Below are positions 23,010 to 35,439 of a stretch of 64,000 nt of DNA, one piece after another (within the stretch, counting starts at the first letter, position 1; every line of letters starts with the position of its first letter). Under the pieces are notes generated by a model, which searched no databases, was not told where the DNA came from, and saw only the letters and a list, made by a program, of their open reading frames with translations. The DNA lies in the NCBI GenBank assembly GCA_034440615.1, contig JAOTOM010005137.1, forward strand, positions 350,001-414,000. Reading direction: 5' to 3'. Source of the stretch: Ashinkailepas kermadecensis. Its lineage: Eukaryota; Arthropoda; Thecostraca; Neolepadidae. A program made the translations under genes and the position numbers.

Positions 23010-23590
23010 TCGAAGTGTATATGTGGGCCGATGAACTGGGACTGGGTACCGGCGGAAGTGTGCCTGCAGGCTGATGAGCTGGGCCTGTGCCCGGGTGGTA
23101 GCGTCAAGAATGGCTGTGAGCAAATGAACTGGGCAGGGGACCGGGTTGCATTGTGCCTGTGGGCTGATGAACTGGGCCTGGATTCGGGTGATGAGTATCT
23201 GTTGGCTGATGAACTGGGCCTGGGCTCGGGTGATAGTGTATCTGTTGGCTGATGAACTGGGCCTGGGCTCGGGTGATAGTGTATCTGTGGGCTGATGAAC
23301 TGGGCCTGGGCTCGGGTGATAGTGTATCTGTGGGCTGATGAACTTGGACTGGGCTCGGGCGTTGGTGTGTCCGTGGGCGAATGAACTGGACCTGGGTCCG
23401 GGTGGATAGTGTGTATGTGGGCCGACGAACTGGACCTGGACCCGCGTGGATAGTGTGTCTGTGAGCCGATGAACTGGGCCTGCGTCCGGGTGGGCGATGT
23501 ATCTGTGGGCCGATGAACTGGGCCTGGATCCGCGTGGATACTGTGTATGTGGGCTGACGAGCTGTGCCTGGGTGCGGGCGGCAGTGTGTG
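23010..23590. repeat. 43-45-bp minisatellite, about 13 copies
   Basis: The unit 'gctgatgaactgggcctggg' followed by 'ctcgggtgatagtgtatctg' recurs. The copies at about 23205-23335 are nearly identical, while those at both edges are diverged. A central homogeneous zone with decayed margins is typical of unequal exchange. Confidence 0.92.
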
Positions 23591-23715
23591 TCTGCGATCA
23601 CTGTGACTATGCGGGCCGTCAGCGCCGGCCGGCCGCTGTCGGCAGTGTCGGCAGTGTGTGTCTGCGATCACTGTGATTATGCGGGCTGTCAACACCGGCC
23701 GGCCGGTGTCGGCAG
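23585..23715. repeat. ~70-bp duplication (two copies)
   Basis: 'gtgtgtctgcgatcactgtg' followed by 'atgcgggc..gtca' and 'ccggccggcc' with 'gtcggcag' occurs at about 23586 and again at about 23658. Confidence 0.85.
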
Positions 23716-24539
23716 CGCACCGGCACAACTGTGCAGCACGCACTGTCGACAGCTGTCATCGCATGTGCAGCGCGCGCCAGTGTTGCTGAGTCGAGCCGGC
23801 GCCACCATGAGTCACGATCTGCCGCTCCCCCACCCGTCGGCCGGCGACAAAAGCTCGGATCACATGGCGGCCGGCGGGGGATGAGCGGACGCTGACGGCC
23901 GGCCAGGTCGGGCCTGGCGTTGGGGCAGACGGTGACACCCGCTCTCGGGGGCACTCCACCAGCGGCGGCGGATGAGCGGACGAGAAATACTCACGTTTCG
24001 AGGAATCTGCTAGTTGAGGAGGCGAACTAGATACGATTTTTCACCCTTGCTACGTAGGTAGGCGAAGAAGTACCCACCCACTCCATGGTAGCAAAGAAAT
24101 CCGTGGGTCGTGAAAAATAAGAAATGGATAGTTGATTGCGCTGTTTCTTCCGCTTCTTACCGGTGTAGTATTATACAAAGCCCTTATGCATGGCCTTTAA
24201 TCTCATCCTTCTTTAATTAAGCATTGGGAAGATGTACATCACTTCATTTATTCGCGTCATTTATTCGCGCCGGTATTTAGTTCCATATTGATGAGATGGG
24301 AATTTCTTTCTACTAGCGTTTATATCTTCTGATAGGTAATTGTACTTATGCATACTCATAACACGCTGGGTATATTTGGGTTTAAGATGGGGTTAGAAAA
24401 ATGCCGCGTTGTTACCATGAAAATAATCTCCACGAAGGCTCGCTTGGCACCCTGCCCTTCTAATGGTTCAACATAGAAACTTGTGTGGATGGGGGGGGGT
24501 GAAAAAGATAGTCCTAACCCCATAATTGTGACAAGGGGC
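23716..24539. other. No recognised feature
   Basis: GC-rich to about 23980, then AT-rich. No exon was supported. Confidence 0.4.
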
Positions 24540-25190
24540 CAATTGACCTCCTGCCACCACCACCCCCTCAATTGACCTCCTGCCACCACCACCCCTCAAT
24601 TGACCTCCTGCCACCACCACCCCTCAATTGACCTCCTGCCACCACCACCCCTCATTGACCTCCTGCCCCACCCCCTATTGACCTCCTGCCACCACCACCC
24701 CCTCAATTGACCTCCTGCCACCACCACCCCCTATTGACCTCCTGCCACCACCACCCCTCATTGACCTCCTGCCACCACCACCCCTCATTGACCTCCTGCC
24801 ACCACCACCCCCTCAATTGACCTCCTGCCACCACCCCATTGCCTCCTGAACACCCCTCAATTGACCTCCTGCCACCACCCCCCTCAATTGACCTCCTGCC
24901 ACCACCACCCCTCAATTGACCTCCTGCCACCACCACCCCTCAATTGACCCTGCCACCACCACCCCTCATTGACCTCCTGCCACCACCACCCCTCAATTGA
25001 CCCTGCCACCACCCCTCATTGACCTCCTGCCCCCCCCCTCCCCCCCTCATTGACCCTGCCACCACCACCCTCAATTGACCTCCTGCCACCACCACCCCTC
25101 AATTGACCTCCTGCCACCACCACCCCCTCAATTGACCTCCTGCCACCACCACCCCCTCAATTGACCTCCTGCCACCACCCCCTCAATTGG
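24540..25190. repeat. ~29-bp CT-rich minisatellite, about 22 copies
   Basis: The unit is 'caattgacctcctgccacca' plus 'ccacccc(c)t'. Short truncated units such as 'attgaccctgcc' are interspersed. The strand bias (pyrimidine and C rich) is strong. Confidence 0.95.
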
Positions 25191-25619
25191 TCGCCCCTGG
25201 ACTCAACGACGAGACGCCGTGCAACAGACCCGCCTCGGAAGCGGCGCAGTCGACGACGGACTCATCGGCCCTACTCAGCGACGCCCAGCGCACTCCAGTT
25301 TCTCGCGGCCGACGATAGCCTGTTCAGGGTGCAGGAGCGAAGTCCGCCACTTACAGGCTCTAGTGGTCGGGCGCCAGGCGCCCAGACATGTCATGCTTCC
25401 GCCCCCCCCCCCCACACACACACCTCCCTCCCAGCCACTCTGGAGAGATAGCGTCTCCCCGTAACTGGCTCAAATTAGCTTCCTCGTTATGCATTTCACC
25501 TCATTCCTCCATCGCCGTCATAGCTCGATATCCCCCACCAACCTCCCGTGGCCTGCTGAGAGAGGGGTTTCCTTCTCTCAGCATGATGGTGTCCGTCGGC
25601 GAGGGTGGCGGCAGAAATG
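25191..25619. other. No recognised feature
   Basis: GC-rich unique spacer with a C10/(CA)n tract at about 25404-25424. Confidence 0.4.
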
Positions 25620-25865
25620 ACCGGCCAGTAGCTGGACGGACCGGCCAGAGCTGGACGGAGCGGCCAGTAGCTGGACGGAGCGGCCAGTAGCTGGACGGAG
25701 CGGCCAGCAGCTGGACGGAGCGGCCAGCAGCTGGACGGAGCGGCCAGTAGCTGGACGGAGCGGCCAGCAGCTGGACGGAGCGGCCAGCAGCTGGACGGAG
25801 CGGCCAGTAGCTGGACGGAGCGGCCAGCAGCTGGACGGAGCGGCCAGCAGCTGGATGGAGCGGCC
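25620..25865. repeat. 20-bp minisatellite, about 12 copies
   Basis: The unit is 'cggagcggccagcagctgga'. A C/T variant inside the unit (gccagcagctgg / gccagtagctgg) alternates in runs. Copies are otherwise nearly perfect. Confidence 0.95.
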
Positions 25866-26640
25866 CGGACGGAGACGCGCTCCCGTGACGCGTGACTCAC
25901 CCGGCGACGTGGCGTTATCGTCACGCTGCGGTCGGCCGGCCGGACATCGTGCACGTGGTTGCCAGCATGGGCGCCGCCACAGCAGATTTTTGATAGTGGA
26001 GGGGAGGGGACCAGCGGGCTTCTACGCCAGTTTTCCCACGCGGAACCATAGGCGCAACGTTAAACTGTGCGATGTTTAGGGGAGTGATGAGGGGGGGGCG
26101 TCCTCTCGTCCTCCAGCGTGGTGACGCCCATGGCTGCCACACTGGCCACCGTGGCTGACCATCGGCGGGCCAGAGCGGTCGTGACGGTGTGACTTGTACT
26201 GGTGGAGGTCATTCAGGTCGCACTCCTCCAGGAACCGTTAGGACAGCACAAAAACAATTTCGTCGTAAACATTTCATCATGAAATGTTTGCTTTTACTTT
26301 GCAGGCTCCATATACCATAAATCCGAATATGGCGAACATAACATGATATCAAAATATCAGTAAGAAATTGTGCTTCTTCACTTGTGGGACTATTTTTCCC
26401 TTCCGGAACAGTTCAGTTCCCTCGGCTGGATCAGTTCGCTTGATGCAGAAGTGCATAGGTGGCTAAAGGTCCGAATTTAAAGGCAGAGAGATATATATAG
26501 CATTGTTTAATACAACGAAGAATGGCTCTTAGATGCTCCTCGGTTTTAGACGTTGCGTGTATTTGATTGTATTTGCGTGTTTTTGATGTCACTCAGCACC
26601 TCCTGGTATATTGAAGGTCGTATGCTTTCTTTACACGCAA
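25866..26640. other. No recognised feature
   Basis: Unique spacer between a minisatellite and the large microsatellite. Confidence 0.4.
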
Positions 26641-28167
<1,527 letters not shown>

Positions 28168-28289
28168 TACATACCTGTGTACTAGAATTCGTGACCTTTT
28201 TGATGAAAGTCAACTAAAAATATGCAATATGATACGTTCCCTGCAGGTGTTAACATCCGCCTGGCGACTCCTCTCACTGAAACCGATAA

Positions 28290-31200
28290 TTCAGTTTCAG
28301 TTTTGTTGAGTTGGGCACTTCGGCCTGCTCAGGCCATTTCGTGCCGTGAGCAGAATGGATGAAAATTTATGTTATGACAGTCAGTTTATAACTCTTGAAG
28401 TAAGTTGGTTTTTCGGAGAAAAGTGAAAAGTAGATTGATGAGGAAAGGGTGTGTATCTCCTAATAGTGTGGGTAGAGAAAAGGGGATGTACGGCAGTACG
28501 GCAATAGTTGTGTGTACGGCAGTAGTTGGTAAGTGTTTTTCGATGTTCATGGTATTTTTGACAGTGTAGGAGAATGTGTGAAACGGTAAGATGAGTGTTG
28601 CATGATGGGCATGAAGGTCGTGGTGATGCAGTGTAAATATATCGATGGGTGAGAAAAGTGTGACCTATGCGGAGCCGTTATATAACTTTTTCTTCTTGTC
28701 TGTTTTTTTTTGGTATGATGTGATCCAGTTTTCGATGATAGGTTTGATGAGACGTAATTGTGTGTGGTTTGTGGCTTCAGTCCATTGTTGGTTCCAAAAA
28801 TGTCGAATGTTTTGTCGTATTGTTGATTTGATGGCGTCAAAATGTGGTGGGATTTCTGTGATGTGTGGTAATTGTAATGATTGTTTGGCGAAATGATCTG
28901 CTTCCTCGTTTCCTGGGATGCCACAGTGGCTGGGCACCCACAGGAAACGGACCTTCATGCCGATCAGATGAAGTGTTTCAAGTGTGTTATAAATGGAAAT
29001 ATGGCAATGGTGCGAAAAGGAAAGTGAAGAAAGAGATTGAAGAACAGATTTTGAGTCGGAACAAATGACGACATGGCGCATGGGGTGACAAATTGAACGG
29101 TTGCGGACATAGCGAAGGGCAGTGAGAATGGCGTGTAATTCGGCGATGAAAATTGATGTCCCGTTTGGCAAGCGATGTTGTTGTGTGTATGTACCGGAAA
29201 CAATGGCATTTCCTGTGCAATTTGCGTCTTTGGATCCGTCGGTGAAAACAAAACGAACATGGTGATAACGAGAACGAAACTGGTGGAATTTTTGTTTTGC
29301 GTATTCTGGACAAAGCTGTGATTTTGGAGTGGTGGTAAGATAGAAAATATGTCTCTCGGCCATCTGCCACGGTGGTGTAGTTGGTGAAGAAAGAGCTGTA
29401 ATATGTGGATTGTTGTATTGGAGTTGTGTAGAAAATGTTTTAATGCGTGAAGCTATGGTAAGCCCGGTTCGCTTTTCGGCGGGACCAAAATATTCATGGT
29501 GTAGATTTTGGAGAATTTGTAAAGATGCGTGTGTGGGGTGGTGTTCTCTAAATTGAATTTTTGCGCATTTCTGAGTGTTTGTTCAATTCTTCGGAGACCT
29601 AATGGTGGAATTTCTGATTCGATTTGTAAAGAAGTAATGGGAGACGTGGTCATTGCACCGAGTGCTATGCGAATAAATTTATTGCCTAAGGTGTCCAAAA
29701 GTTTCAAAGCGGAGGTACTGCCGCTTGCGTAAACTATGGAGCCATATTATATGATGGGAAGAACCAAGGATTTGTATAATTGTAATAGCGTGTGACGATC
29801 GGATCCGAATGATGAAGACGTAATACAGCGAAATAAATTGAGTCTGTGAAAACATTTGGTCTGGATGTGTTTGACGTGCTGGTGCATGGAAAGCTTGCGA
29901 TCGAAAATAACACCAAGAAATTTGAACGAATTTACAAAATGTATGTCAGTGTTTCCGAGGTGAAGTGGTGTATCTGGATTTGGGCATGGAGTTGATTTGC
30001 TGAATATGATTGTGGCAGATTTTGGAGCTGAAAATGTGAAACCGTATTTGATGGACCATTGGTGCATCCGGTGAAGTGCGTTTTGGAGTCTAAATAAGCA
30101 ATGTGCTTCATTTTTATCTGTGCACCAAATTGCGCTGTCATCTGGAAAAAGGGAGTGTGATATCTGAGGTGGCATGTCGGTGAAAATATCGTTAATGATG
30201 ATGTTGAATAAGACTAGTGATAAACAGATTCCCTGTGGTAATCCATTCTTCATAAAATGTAACTCGGAAATCGCTGACCTGCACCGGAGATGAAAATGAC
30301 GGGAGCCGGACAAAAATCTTATCAAATAATGAGCTAAATTTCCTTTGACGCCGAAGTGAAGAAGTTTGGAAATTAATGCCGGTTTGTATACAATATCATA
30401 CGCTTTACTAATGTCTAAAAATACTGCAATGGTGTGTTCATGTTTTTTTGTATAACCAAGGCGTATATCAGTTTCTAATCGAATGAGACGATCTATTGTA
30501 CTGTGGCCATGACGAAAACAGCTTTGAATTGGAGATAACAGATGATTTGTTTCTAAGTACCAGGTCAGTCTTTTTACAATCATACGTTCTAAAAGTTTTC
30601 CTAGACAACTGGTGAGAGCGATGGGTCGGAAATTGTTGGGGTTGCTGTGGTTTTTGCCGGGTTTTGGAATAGGGATGATGAGGGCTTCCTTCCAGGTTTC
30701 GGGGAAAGTATGGCCAGACCATAATGCATTAAATGTTTGTAAGATGCAATGTTTTGTGTCGTTGGATAAATGTCTGAAAAAGGAATAATGTAAATTGTCG
30801 GGACCTACAGAAGTATTACCGGCTGAGGAAATTGCAGTATCTAGTTCTGAAGCTTGAAACTGATATTGTATGTTTCAGTGTTGTCCGAATCGAATTGTGC
30901 CAAATCGGTGTGAAACGTGTGTTGTGCATTTTGTAGAAATTCCGGTCTGTAGTTGTTGTCAGAGCTATTGTGAGCCATGGTGTCCGCTATTGTATTTACT
31001 ATTGTTTGTGGGTCTGTAATTGTGGTGTTTTGAACTTTGAGTGCCGGGAGTGATTTAAATGGAGTGTGTCCTGATAATCGGCGGATTAACTGCCAGATTT
31101 TGCTTGAAGGTGTTCGAGAGGTCAGTTGTTGTAAATATAGTGACCATGAACGGCGACGAGCTTCGCGAATGATGCGGCGTGTCTTCGCACGTTCATAATT

Positions 31201-32175
31201 GCGGCTGACTACATTTTGTTGGTCGGGATGGCGTAAATATTTTCTAAATGCTCTCTTTCTTGCGGCTATTGCTCGGGAAACTTCTATCGACCACCAGGGG
31301 ACTGGTGTTATTTTTGTGAAAGGTTTTGTTAGTGGAATAGCGATGGAAGCTGCTTCGAGAAGTGTTTTGGTAACTCGGTTGATGTTTTCGACGGGAGAAA
31401 TGTTGGGGTTGTATTGAATATGTGAAAGTTCCTGAAAAGTTGTCCAATCGGCCTTCGAAATTTCCAGCGAGAGATAAAACTGGGTGTCGTATCTGCCGCA
31501 GTTGAAAATGTGGGTGTTAATTTAATGGAGTAATGATTGCTGTTATGAATATCAGTGTCTATGGTCCAATCATAATCATTGGCCAGAGTCGGAGAGCATA
31601 TTAATAAATCAATAGCTGTTTCTGTATTATGTCCAAGGTGAAAAAGGTTGGTTCTCCGGTGTTCAGTAATACTAAATTATGTCGGTCTAAAATTTGTTCA
31701 ATGATGCGGCCACGAGTGTCTGTAAGTGTGCGTGTTCTATCCCACGCTGGGCTATGGGCATTAAAATCGCCAAGTAATATGAAAGGATTCTTGAATTGTG
31801 TTATGAGGTTGTCTAATTGTATCAAAATGTTTGTGTTATCTGTTTGTGGTGGAATATAAATGGAGCATACATCCACATTCCTGCCATGCAAACGTAAAGT
31901 ACAAGCTACGGCTTGTAAAGGTGAATTCAGTGTAATTTGGGTATGTGTAAAATCATTGTTGATGTACAGTGCTGTACCGCCACTGCGATGTGGTCCACGG
32001 ACATCATCGTGACGGTACAGTGAGTAATTGGAAAGATTGAAGTTATATGTATCTGTAGGCAAAAACCATGTTTCTTGAAATGCTATGAGAATAGGTGCGA
32101 GAATATTGAAAAAGCTTTCATTTCGGCCCATTTTGATATCAAGCTACGACAATTCCATTGCAAAAAAGTAGACAT
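28290..32175 (-). pseudogene. LINE ORF2: endonuclease, reverse transcriptase, RNase H (frameshifted)
   Basis: The start is at ATG 32175, encoding 'MSTFLQWNCRSLISKWAEMK', the usual start of an APE-type endonuclease. Further endonuclease motifs are FQETW, SGGTAL and GDFNAHSPAWD. Frameshifts lie near 32110 and 31640, both in T5 runs. The RT has motif A 'VFLDISKAYD' near 30420, 'NGLPQGICLS' (the usual S-V is changed) and motif C 'FPDD' near 30148-30137, where YADD is usual. A TAA at 29746-29744 interrupts the frame after 'LVLPII', and a frameshift lies near 29460. RNase H (29363-28665) keeps all four catalytic acids (TDGSK, AELHA, SDSKS, NEEAD). A last frameshift near 28680 separates 'RLRIGHTFLTHRYI' and a CPSC-H-H-C segment. 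Confidence 0.93.
28314..28345 (-). other. LINE 3'UTR hairpin
   Basis: On the minus strand, GGCAC pairs with GTGCC at the outside and GGCCT with AGGCC inside, with a GAGC loop. The asymmetric internal loop is gaaat on one side and gaa on the other. Its position near the 3' terminus suggests a recognition structure for reverse transcription. That role is inferred from position and symmetry only. Confidence 0.6.
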
Positions 32176-32470
32176 CCGGAATAGTTAATGTTTGTCAGCA
32201 CCTTTCGGTGCATGTCGGAGCCAGGAGTGCAGTTTAGGTGGGTACGTGTGTTGGGTGCGGCCGGCGGTGGTTGGCTCGCTCGAGCCGTCCGGCCGACCGG
32301 TGACCTTGGCAGGATCACGCCGGCCGGCCACTGCCGCGGGGGACGCCCGCCGGCTGGGAGTCGGTCGGGTCACGTGGGCGCCGGCCGTCGCTGGACAAGC
32401 CGCGTTGGACCGGCGGCCCGCTGACGGGGAACGAGAATTTGCTCCCGCAGCGGAGTGACTGCGGGGCCTA
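32176..32470 (-). other. Spacer between LINE ORF1 and ORF2
   Basis: 295 bp, very GC-rich in its centre (32240-32440), unlike the AT-rich ORF2. It may be a genuine intergenic spacer of the element or a later insertion. Confidence 0.45.
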
Positions 32471-33803
32471 TCACTCCTCCCTGGAGTGGTCCGTTTGTTT
32501 GGAGCCGGAGTGGTCTGAGTGTTGGGAGCCAGGGTGGTTTGTGTCGGAGTGGTCTGAGTGTTGGGAGCCAGGGTGGTTTGTGTCGGTGTAGTCAGTGGAG
32601 TAAGTTTTTTTTAGTGGAGCTGAACCTGGCTCCACTAAAAATGTCATGTCTGTTTGTATCGAGGCAGAAGTAGTGTTGACGCGACGTGTGAGGGGAGCAA
32701 CGGTGGCCGCCTGGGCGTAAGTTTTAGTTAATGGAGATGCGGCCTCGACAGAGCGTCGGGCCTGGGGGTATGACACCCCGGTCGTGGCCTTGACAGCGCA
32801 GACCTCCTTCTCCTTGCGCCGTACTGGACAGAGGGGTGATGTGGTCAGGTGGTCGGGTGTGTTGCAGTTGAAACAGTGGACAGGTTTGGAGCAGGTGGAA
32901 TCAGGATGGGGTGATTCACCACACTTTGGGCAGCGTGCTGTTTGGCGACAAGTCTTGCTGCCATGCCCAAAGCGCTGACAATTGAAACAGCGGAGAGGAT
33001 TGAGAATACAGACACGGACTTGACATCGGATGTAGCCGGCAAGGAGGGTCCTGGGAAGAGTTGTAGAGTTGAAGGTAAGGACTAGGAGACTCGTGTCACG
33101 TTTCTGGCCATCTTTGAAGGATGTGATGCGGCGGACGTGGGTCACCTCCTCCGGCCTGAGCTCCGCTTGAATATCTTCCTCAGACATGAAGCGAAGCTCC
33201 GGCGCGAAGACGGTGCCCTTGGTGGAATTGCGGTTGGAGTGGAGTGAAATGGTCACGGATTTACCACAAAATGTGGTGGTACAGAGGAGGGCTTTGGTCT
33301 GGGCTTGGGTTTGGGTTTTGATGACGAGGGTTCCGTTGGCTGGGGCTTCAATGTCAGGATTGGCTAAGGAACAAATGGCGAGGAGCTGCTTGGTTGGCCA
33401 GAAAACGTTGACACGACGAAAGGAGACGGACTCCTCGACAGGCTTTACTACGATGTATGATCCAGCACTGTCGAGGTAGGGTTCAATGGGTTCAGGTTGG
33501 GATGAAGTGGTCTGGTTTGAGCGTGGGTCAGCGGCGTGGAGTGATGGTCTGGTCTGGATTGCGAGGCGATGTCGTGGTCTTGGGACGAGCAGGGGTCGGC
33601 GAGGCGCAAAGGGCTTCCATAGCGTTATCGAGGGGAATAGTTCGGCGCGGGTTCCATTTCCATCAATTCCATCAATCGAGGGAGCATCAGGGGCCAGGCC
33701 CGTGTTCGTGCGATGGTCGTCGGGTGTGGTCAGAGGAGGAAAATCCGAGTCTGAGTCCGTTGGCGAGCATGGGTCGGTGTCCTTTTTTCGTTTTTTTCCC
33801 CAT
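32471..33803 (-). pseudogene. LINE ORF1 (gag-like, three zinc knuckles)
   Basis: A single long frame of about 435 codons ends at TGA just below 32471. The likely ATG (33803) is out of frame with it by one base in an A run near 33790, so at least one indel is present. Central region: 'VNVFWPTKQLLAICSL' RNA-binding-like domain. Zinc knuckles at about 32989-32827: CFNCQRFGHGSKTC, CPKCGESPHPDSTC and CFNCNTPDHL..C (C-x2-C-x4-H-x4/6-C). The C-terminus has a short duplicated 'TNHPGSQHSDHSD' motif. ORF1 proteins of this type bind element RNA in the ribonucleoprotein. Confidence 0.88.
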
Positions 33804-33809
33804 CACGGG

Positions 33810-33990
33810 GAAAAAATCCTACCTAATGTAATATAAACAAAGATAACGGACACACAGAAACTCAGGGAACGGAAATACGAAGACGACAAAAACGGGTGGG
33901 GTGACGGGTGTCACCCCACTAGAAAAGAAATGAGAAAAGAGCGACGGGTGCCACCTCACGAAAATGAAAAATATAGAACTGCAGTAACAA
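33810..33990 (-). other. 5'UTR of the LINE
   Basis: It contains a duplicated 'gacgggtg(t/c)cacc' motif at about 33905 and 33942 and purine-rich plus-strand sequence. The exact 5' end is not defined; no target-site duplication with the 28290 side was found by eye. Confidence 0.45.
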
Positions 33991-34159
33991 GCAGTCAGTA
34001 GCACCAAAAATATGGTACAGCGGAGTAGTCAGCTCTGTCAATATGTGAGCGGATAGTACTGAATACTCCATGGCGAACCGAGAATAGGCTTCGTCTTGAC
34101 TGACATCTGTAAAGGGTTATTATCCCTGATGAGTTTCGAGCACGGGCTCTGAGCACATA

Positions 34160-34640
34160 TCAACATTTTATGACAATCATACAAAAACGGTCACGGATGG
34201 GCCAAAGACGGACGCCGGAGTTGGAAGCGCCTTTGTAAGCGACACAGCCACCCGATCGTTCCTACTACCGGGACATCCGTTTACACATCCTGGTCGGTGG
34301 CAAGTTTTTAAGCACTGGCTTTCATAGAGGTCGGGATGGAAAAATCATGTCATTTTCCCGACCCCTGGAGAAGCCTCCTGCATTTTGGCACTTCGTAGTT
34401 TCAATTTCCAAACCATTTAGTACATGATATCGTCCGTCGCCTCACTTTATTAGATCAGGCAGGGAGAGCCGTTCGTTTCTGCTTGATTCCGAGCCATGCA
34501 GATATCGCAGGCAATGCACAAGCCGACAGTGCTGCTAGGCGAGCAGCACAGGCTCCCTTGCCCAGAGCATTCTCAATCCCTGCCAGGGACTGCTACTCAA
34601 GGATCTCAAGGATCGCTTTCTGGCGAAGAAGTGGCAAAGT
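34160..34640 (+). pseudogene. RNase H remnant of a second LINE
   Basis: In one plus frame from 34193 'TDGPKTDAGVGSAFVSDTAT' matches the first catalytic block of LINE RNase H (TDGSK..GVG.A). After a damaged middle, 'FCLIPSHADIAGNAQADSAA' (34468-34530) matches the last block (P-S-H-x-G/I-x-G-N-x-x-A-D). It lies opposite in strand to the LINE at 28.3-34.0 kb and differs in sequence from that element's RNase H, so it is a separate insertion. Confidence 0.82.
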
Positions 34641-34989
34641 CGAAGTGCGTTCCATGAAGAAAAACGTCAACAGCATCCAGCACATCAATGGATCGTTCCG
34701 CACATCAGCGGATGACAAGGGCCTCAAGCAACCGCGATAATGGTTGCGATAGTGGTTGCGACAGCGGATGACAAGGGCGTCCCGCTCATGGCTACATCAG
34801 CCATCAATCCGATTACCTATTCAGTCATAGTTGTGGCACACGCATGACCACTCACCAGCCGAACAAGCCACCTGTGCCACATGCGGCAGCCCGCGTACTG
34901 TGCCCGCTTGTTTTCGCGGACGGCTATTGCTGTTCGGATCCATGTAGACGAAACAGATCCTTTCTTCTCATCGTCTGAAAAAGTCAACT
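34641..34989. other. No recognised feature
   Basis: Probably the decayed 3' part of the LINE remnant. 'gttgcga(t/c)agtggttgcgacagcggatgacaagggc' motifs are duplicated near 34707 and 34758. Confidence 0.4.
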
Positions 34990-35121
34990 TGTTTTTCCGG
35001 CCTTTGTATTATCCCGTTGCGTTACTTCTTCCGAACCAGCTGCACCGCTTCTTGCCGTTTCGGCCTTTGTATTAGCCCGAGCCGTCGCTTCTTCCTAGCC
35101 AGCTGCTCCTCTTCTGGCCGT
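34990..35121. repeat. 63-bp degenerate duplication
   Basis: 'cggcctttgtatta' followed by 'cttcttcc' and 'ccagctgc..cttcttgccg' occurs twice (about 34996-35058 and 35059-35121). Confidence 0.75.
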
Positions 35122-35284
35122 TTCTATTCAGGTGTAACAATCAATATTTGTTTACCTCTTCCGCCTGCGCTGTGTGGCGTCTTTCCTTGGCGGAGCTAGC
35201 GGGAGGGTATGTCCTGGATTGAAAATTTGGGTCATTTTCGCTCTGGTCTGAACTCTCTGGCTAGCCTAAGCGGCCCAGTAACGA

Positions 35285-35400
35285 GCTCCGAAAACAGGGG
35301 CGGATACAAGGGGGCATTGGGAGCATGTGCCTCCTGAGAAGGTGACGTCCCTCTGGGAAGGTTCGAGTCCTCGCCCCCCCCCTCCATCGAATTTATCAGC
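35285..35400 (+). mobile_element. hAT-like terminal sequence
   Basis: CAGGGGCGGATACAAGGGGG begins at about 35295, the typical hAT-type end (CAGGGGCGGAT...G-rich). A matching right end was not identified; C runs at 35375 may belong to it. Confidence 0.4.
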
Positions 35401-35439
35401 TAGAGACGGCCCTCTGAGGCGCCCCTCTGTCTCGACTGG

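Larger units (their letters stand above)
28290..33990 (-). mobile_element. Near full-length non-LTR retrotransposon (LINE, I/Nimb-like), inactivated
   Basis: On the minus strand, in order: a 5'UTR-like segment (about 33990-33810), ORF1 with three zinc knuckles, ORF2 with apurinic-type endonuclease, reverse transcriptase, RNase H and a terminal Cys/His segment, then a 3'UTR ending in a hairpin at 28345-28314. APE + RT + RNase H with a CCHC ORF1 places it in the I/jockey superfamily (I, Nimb, LOA or Ingi type); the exact clade needs a tree. ORF2 has at least four frameshifts and one stop, several in T runs, so the copy is dead but nearly intact in length. The 5' and 3' limits are approximate. 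Confidence 0.92.
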
